Assembly: GCA_030621975.1 (NCBI GenBank)
Contig: JAUXGQ010000164.1
Span: 1-5,455 of the forward strand
Reading direction: 5' to 3'
DNA: 5,455 nt
Source of the DNA: Gammaproteobacteria bacterium
GTDB taxonomy: Bacteria; Pseudomonadota; Gammaproteobacteria; Chromatiales; Chromatiaceae
This document shows positions 5,358-5,455 of this stretch, piece after piece (position 1 is the stretch's first letter; each line of letters starts with the position of its first letter). Below the pieces are notes generated by a model that searched no databases, had not been told where the DNA came from, and worked only from the letters and a program-made list of their open reading frames with translations. A program made the position numbers and the translations under genes.

Positions 5358-5429
5358 GCTGGGGCTTGCCCCAGCTTCGCTGCGTAGTGGATTCCAAGCA
5401 AAAGAGCTGGGGCAAGCCCCAGCCTACGT
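5352..5429. repeat. REP pair (BIME-like), family A, copy 2, overlapping the aroA stop
   Basis: The core (5354-5427) is 74 bases long, like the copy at 1459-1532, in the same orientation, with a 30-base spacer that starts with the same TTCGCTGCGTA and ends AAAGA. By hand alignment 61 of 74 bases agree, and most differences fall in the spacer. The left unit is GTAG plus a hairpin with stem GCTGGGGC/GCCCCAGC and loop TT; the right unit is its exact inverse with loop AA. With two flanking bases on each side, the arms form a perfect 24-base inverted repeat. The UAG stop of aroA is made by TAG of the GTAG signature. No T-run follows. The last 26 bases of the window after it hold nothing I can identify. 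Confidence 0.87.
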
Positions 5430-5455
5430 GCGCAGTACGAGAATCCCTCTTGGCA

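Noticed and set aside
5352..5455. REP hairpins after aroA as a rho-independent terminator
   Set aside because: The stems are strong but no U-run follows either one. REP identity explains the structure better.

Overview
The window is a block of aromatic amino acid biosynthesis genes, all on the + strand, from what looks like a GC-rich gammaproteobacterium. This placement rests on the gene order serA-pheA-hisC-tyrA-aroA, on a PheA of the pseudomonad and purple-sulfur-bacterial type (its FYRPERE segment and chorismate mutase-prephenate dehydratase-ACT order), and on the REP/RAYT repeats between genes. I cannot name a genus. In related genomes cmk and rpsA usually follow aroA, but the window ends before any such gene is visible.

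Layout. Positions 1-247 are the 3' end of a 3-phosphoglycerate dehydrogenase gene (serA, ACT domain only). A 52-base gap leads to pheA (300-1382). The 235-base gap after pheA holds a short phased repeat and a 74-base inverted pair of REP elements (family A). hisC (1618-2739) and tyrA (2736-3638) overlap by ATGA and are probably translationally coupled. The 390-base gap from 3639 to 4028 has no working gene. It holds a decayed mobile unit: two REP elements of a second family (B), forming a perfect 31-base inverted repeat around a remnant of a RAYT (REP-associated tyrosine transposase) gene that kept only its head and tail. Short 'CCACGGA' phased repeats lie on both sides of the unit. aroA (4029-5357) follows, and its stop codon lies inside the first bases of a second family A REP pair (5352-5429).

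How the genes work together. AroA makes 5-enolpyruvylshikimate-3-phosphate, the precursor of chorismate. PheA converts chorismate to prephenate and then phenylpyruvate. TyrA oxidises prephenate (or arogenate) on the tyrosine branch. HisC is the histidinol-phosphate aminotransferase and, in this setting, may also transaminate the aromatic keto acids. SerA starts serine synthesis from 3-phosphoglycerate. The same-strand order suggests co-transcription, but the two repeat-filled gaps could divide the transcript. I found no convincing promoter, attenuator or rho-independent terminator.

I see no new multi-gene system. The most interesting content is the RAYT remnant with its own REP pair between tyrA and aroA, and the REP pair that supplies the aroA stop codon.
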